This document shows, in pieces, positions 59,589 to 64,000 of a stretch of DNA of 64,000 nucleotides. Position numbers and translations under genes: made by a program. The notes under the pieces were generated by a model. The model was not told where the DNA came from, did not search any database, and was given only the letters and a program-made list of their open reading frames with translations. Source of the stretch: Oryza sativa Japonica Group. Lineage: Eukaryota; Streptophyta; Magnoliopsida; Poales; Poaceae. The stretch's first letter is position 1. Each line of letters starts with the position of its first letter. Where the stretch lies: assembly GCF_034140825.1 (NCBI RefSeq), contig NC_089038.1, positions 25,883,501 through 25,947,500 of the forward strand, read 5' to 3'.

Positions 59589-61400
59589 AAAACTTATAAT
59601 AGGAGTATTTTCTAAAAACATTCTAGTAGGAGAGTATGAGTATTTCATCTTCTAATGAATTGACGTGTAAAACTTTCTGATTATGGCTTACACTTAAAAA
59701 TATGACTTAAATATTTCTTTTTACTTCTTATTAGCTCTCACTGAAAAACAAACACCTACACAATAATAGTAAGATATGATTGTATAAAGATAAATCGATG
59801 ACTGACAACTGATGATATATAAATATGTTATATTAGTTATTTAAAGTTGTTTGTTTAAGCTTATGATATGTGCAAAACCACCATCCAAAACTATTTTAAG
59901 GGCAAGTGGATAGTATGACAAAGTTCAAACTTTAGAGGGTTGGATGTCCGATTTCAAAGCTCAGGGTGTTAGACGATCTTCCATCTAAAGTTTAGGAAGT
60001 ATTTGGATTCTTTCCCTTCATCTTATATCAACACTAGGGGTGGCGCGCGCCGTTGCCGCGCTGCCGGCAACAAGACAGGTAAAAAAACAGAGGTTACATG
60101 AAAGTTAGATATGTATAGAAAACAAGCATGCGAGAAATAAATTAAACAAAGGCAGGTAGTCATACATACATAAAATAAAAAAGAACACATTTTATTACAA
60201 ATAAACCCTACGACCTCAGCAATAAATACTATATTTTGTGGTATAAATTTGGTTCTAGTCTGGATATAATAGTCATGGATTTGACTAAACATCTTGCAGA
60301 ATATCACCAAAAAGATTATATTGACCAATGGAACAGAACTTGTCGCTTGCAGTTTTCAGTAAAGAAAATCTACAATTCTGAGCAGAAAACCCAAGGAAAT
60401 TTAACACTTGAACCACATCAATGAAAAACTGATATAGAAACTTTGAAACCCACCTATGCAAGACCACCACGCCACCTTTTTTATAACTCTGCATGATCAA
60501 ACTGTGGACAAATGCAATGCAGTATATTATAAACTGTCACATACAAGATAAATATGGTGCTGCATGGAATTAATCAATTACCATTAGGCTGGCCAGTAGC
60601 ATCTAGCAAACAGAGGAACACATCTCTCTTATTTTCAGAGGAGTGTTGTTATTGCTATCAGTTAGTAAAACTCTGTCTAACAGCCCATATTTAGAGGGAA
60701 AAAAAGAAAGTGAAAAAGTCTTCTAGCTCTAGCCTTTCCTCTCTGACCAACTATTGTACATAGTGCATAAAAGGAGAAATCCAATAAAATATAATACATG
60801 TGCAACCCAACATCAGGATGGCCTCAATTCATTCATTGTGCCTTGTTTATATCATCTAACTCATCATATCCCTCAATTATTAACATCCATCATTGCAAAA
60901 AATACACCCATGTAAAAAAATTTACTGCACTCCTAGCACTGCAATCAACATACATGTGTACTGCATTTTGTTCTATAAATGGTGCTTCTTGTTGTAGAAA
61001 TTGTTGTAGCATGTCCACTTTGTCAGTTGTGTGCTTCAAAATCTTTGGTGTTGGCATTTTCAGAAAATAAACATGAAGCACCATGGCCATGTGTAGATAT
61101 AAGCAAAATAAGGGCAACAAATGATTAAAGATAGTTGTGGTTTGTAGAGTATAAAGGATTTAAGGTGGGGATTTCTACCAGATCATTTGAAGTGTGCATC
61201 TCGATTTCCTGAGTTTGTTGCCTGGTTAAAACAACAACAATTAGGCATGACATTCATGACTTGTTCCACTTTGTTTATTATATACTTTAAGCCCACCTGT
61301 AAGATCTGCAACAAATGAAAGCAGTCACTATACAACAATAATTAAATTCTGTAGAACAGAGATAACATATCTCAGAAAAATATAGTATTGTAGTGCCAGC
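59589..61400. other. Gene-free region
   Basis: AT-rich sequence without recognisable genes or clear repeats. A short minus-strand exon-like segment lies at 61177-61226, after the acceptor TTTAACCAG; its coding status is unknown. Confidence 0.35.
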
Positions 61401-61696
61401 TAATTAAGATGAGTTAATTAGGATGTTGATGGTACTAATAACAACGTACATGGTGATGTCTAAGTTGATTCTCTAATGTTTTCATGACCAAAGGCTGGCA
61501 GTGTTGTATTGGCACCGAAAGTTCTTGCTCTTAGTTTTGTACCATTCTTAGGCATTCCAATATCTTGCCAGTTATTTATCTGCACAAAAGGGGAAAGCAT
61601 ACAAGAAAATGCAGATAGAGAACATCAAAACGTGCACTTATGCTCAAGAAAATTATCACAGAACCTCATCTACTCACAGAATTAGTTTCACATTTA

Positions 61697-61836
61697 GGCT
61701 GTGTTTAGATCCAAAGTTTGGATCCAAACTTCAGTCCTTTTCCATCACATCAACCTGTCATACACACACAACTTTTCAGTCACATCATCTCCAATTTCAA
61801 CCAAAATCCAAACTTTGCGCTGAACTAAACACAGCC
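61697..61836. mobile_element. Tourist-like MITE
   Basis: 140 bp with ends GGCTGTGTTTAGATCC and GAACTAAACACAGCC; 12 terminal bases are exact complements. TTA precedes and TCA follows. The interior resembles 57920-58065. Confidence 0.78.
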
Positions 61837-62126
61837 TCAGGCTATAAAAGCTCGCTCTATGTTTTGTTTTTCCTATTGAGGTAGTAAAATGATTATTACA
61901 AATGAACTTTCCATCGTTGTAAGAAGATCCTGTGGCAATTTCTATTTATCCCTTGGTTGTTAGGCCAATTGAGCAAAAAGAAGGCATAGGATAAAAGGTT
62001 TTGCAACATGAAAAAGGGATCAGTATAGCTGATCAACAATTGTTTGGGGCTGAACAGCCCTACCTACCTTCCCAAAGACATCGTCTTCTAATTATAGCCT
62101 CTGGCTAACCATAAGAATCTACAAAG

Positions 62127-62497
62127 GACATAATACTTTTTATGCATAAACATTCATGTTGAGTGTTCAACTGTTCACTAACCACCAAATCAAGATTCAG
62201 TTTCCTTTTAAATAAACAGATTATATCTAAACAGATTATATCTGTGTGCACCAAGGTAATCAAGAGGTCTAATGGCAAACAAAACCAGCAGTATCTACTG
62301 TTAGCCAATCTAAACTGCAGGAAAACACATTGGCGCATTGCCAAATACTTTTTGTGCGTAAACACATTCATGTCGAGTGTTCATCTGTAAAGTAGTCACC
62401 GAATCGAAATTTAGTTTTCTTTCAAATAAACAGATGATATCATGTGCACCAAGGTAATCAAGATGACTGATGGCAAACAAAACCAGCATCATCTACT
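62127..62497 (+). repeat. Tandem duplication, two units of about 165 bp
   Basis: Unit 1 (62127-62301) and unit 2 (about 62341-62497) share AATACTTTTTRTGCRTAAACA, GTCGAGTGTTCA/GTTGAGTGTTCA, AAATAAACAGAT, GTGCACCAAGGTAATCAAGA and GGCAAACAAAACCAGCA. Unit 1 has an added internal 16-bp repeat (AAACAGATTATATCT twice). Confidence 0.8.
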
Positions 62498-63540
62498 GGT
62501 ATACAATTGCCGCTAAGCTGTGGAGCTTCATTCGTGGCTCGTGTGAGAGGCAAAGCAACTATAGATGGTCGACCACCTAAAAGAATGAAGCAAACAAACG
62601 TATGAATCTCGGTAACTAAAGATTCACAAAGACCAAATCTAAAGAATGCAGTACATCAGTAACAGAGGTTGAAACAAAACAGAAAGCCAACCTCTTATGC
62701 TTTTTATCCTGAAATGATATGCTCAAGGAAATCTGAGTTATTTGCTAAGAACCTGCACAAATTCAGAAATACATGATAGTGAGAACCTGCAAGGCTGCAA
62801 CACACATACAAAGGGAGAAAGAGAAAGCATGACAAAAAAGGAAAGGAGTGGTGGTAAGAGGCAAGCAGGCAGCCATCTGAAACATTGTCTGTGCCGCTGC
62901 CCACTGGTCACCGTCACATATGAGAACGACTTCATAACGGCGGCAACGACAGCAAGGGACTCAGATACACATGAATCCTGTATGGCTTTGGCAGTGGAGA
63001 GGCACATGGAGACGACCTTTTTTGGCCGCATACAATGCTACTCTTGCTTGATGCCGTCGCCGCCGGTCGGAGCGGCTTCAAGCTTCCGTGCAGCACCGTA
63101 TTACTCATCTCGCCAAATCTAGCATGGTGTTGGAATACTCAGAGTAGCGTGCAACCAGACAGAGAGAACCGTCGCTGGATCGACGAACTCATCATTGACC
63201 GCCCAACACGCCAAATCGAGCTGTGCGGCACCGGATAGAGCACCTGGTCATGGAGCTCCAGCGCAACCGCCGAATCAAGGTACTCGTCGTTCGCTGACTG
63301 AGCGTCTCACCATTGAGCTCAAGCCAGCAACACCGATGACACGAAATGTCTGAGATTGGTGCCACATCGCCGCCGCCAAGATCAACAGATCCAGTGGCTC
63401 TGGATCTATCGCCGTCTCTAGATCAAAGAGAGAGAGAGAGGGAGGGGGAGGGGGGGAGGAAGGAGAGCAACAAGAAAGATGAGGGTGGGGAGCAGAGATT
63501 TCCCCATGGAGCTTACCGCGACACTGCCGATGAGCCTCAT

Positions 63541-64000
63541 GTGCTAGCCCTGCCCTTGCCTCCGGGTGACCGGATCCGCCGGCAAGGAGGTCGTGGCTAC
63601 CCGAATCCGGCGAGCACGGTCTACCCTCCGCCGGAACTGGCCTCGCGGTGGCAAGGGGGAGGTGCGGCGATTTGGCTGGGTGCAAGAAGAGTGGTCGGAG
63701 GCGGAGGCGGATGCGGCGGTGTGGTCTAGGGAGAGCGAGCGAGAAGAGAGAGGTGACGGAACGGCGGCGGCTAGGGTTTCGTGGGGTGAGGGACCGGGAT
63801 AGGGATGCAAGTTGTTGCAGAAAACCCCCTTAGTTTCTATGTTTTCGAGCGCAGTCCTATTTTCTGTTTTTTGCTTCTTTGATTAGAATATTTCTTTTTT
63901 AGAGGTCCTATACGTAATAACGTAGAACGTAGAAACTGTATACCAGAGATCTAAAACCAAATTATCAATTAGTTTAAGGGCTTTTTTGCAAAATGATCAG
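63541..64000. other. GC-rich leader-like region and right edge of the window
   Basis: Rich in CG up to 63800, with a GGGAGGGGGAGGGGGGAGG tract just upstream at 63440-63462, then AT-rich to the end. Frames on both strands are long because of composition; none shows a domain. Confidence 0.35.

Larger units (their letters stand above)
61470..63540 (-). other. Unresolved minus-strand transcription unit (candidate)
   Basis: A GC-rich leader-like stretch at 63540-63800 (minus strand contains GAAACCCTAGCCGCCGCCG, typical of rice 5' leaders) is followed by an ATG at 63540 with eight codons (MRLIGSVA) up to a GTAAGC donor at 63516. Exon-like segments with pyrimidine tracts and AG follow, for example 61579-61496 (minus strand, INNWQDIGMPKNGTKLRART). 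I could not join them into one frame, so this may be a non-coding or decayed gene. No family is recognised. Confidence 0.25.

Overview
The window is plant nuclear DNA and almost certainly rice (Oryza). The genes have GC-rich first exons, GT-AG introns and full-length matches to grass families. The intergenic DNA holds rice-type Stowaway and Tourist MITEs, Mutator-like elements and a Helitron. The glutaredoxin reads as rice GRXC6, and its neighbours fit what I remember of the long arm of chromosome 4. The chromosome is recalled from memory, not shown by the sequence.

Layout. 1-2060 (-): 5' part of a trichome-birefringence-like (TBL/DUF231) Golgi O-acetyltransferase gene, running off the left edge. 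A 659-bp divergent promoter with site II elements, a telo-box and a TATA box separates it from 2720-5680 (+), a small conserved 71-aa protein gene with a duplicated, phase-compatible first exon in a tandemly repeated intron. 6924-12356 (+): 15-exon plastid-type NADP-isocitrate dehydrogenase. 14297-16854 (+): CPFC glutaredoxin. 17487-18674 (-): intronless protein with two NAC-like domains. 22660-24698 (-): R2R3-MYB factor. A 9.6-kb gene-poor stretch (24.7-34.35 kb) follows, filled with MITEs, a possible solo LTR and a possible organelle-derived insert. 34352-35704 (+): intronless lung-seven-transmembrane/GPR107-like protein. 37533-38147 (+): small single-pass membrane protein. 38259-40016: Pack-MULE carrying an antisense PHT1 phosphate-transporter fragment. 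41637-46205 (-): RING plus VWA protein of the WAV3 type. 46767-48561: non-autonomous Helitron. 51332-51722: short Mutator-like MITE. 52871-56101 (-): TFIIH subunit p44 (GTF2H2). 57.7-64 kb: duplicated non-coding blocks with nested Tourist MITEs, and an unresolved minus-strand transcription unit near 61.5-63.8 kb.

The genes do not form a pathway; this is an ordinary euchromatic gene series (cell-wall acetylation, plastid or mitochondrial NADPH supply, redox, transcription, DNA repair and transcription, trafficking, ubiquitination). I found no CRISPR, rRNA, tRNA, gene cluster or clearly new multi-gene system. The best signals for a second look are the duplicated alternative first exon, the Pack-MULE with a captured phosphate-transporter fragment, the Helitron with both termini, the tandem NAC-like protein, and the 5'-end duplication of the 37.5-kb gene. 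Exon boundaries were read by eye from splice consensus and reading frame.
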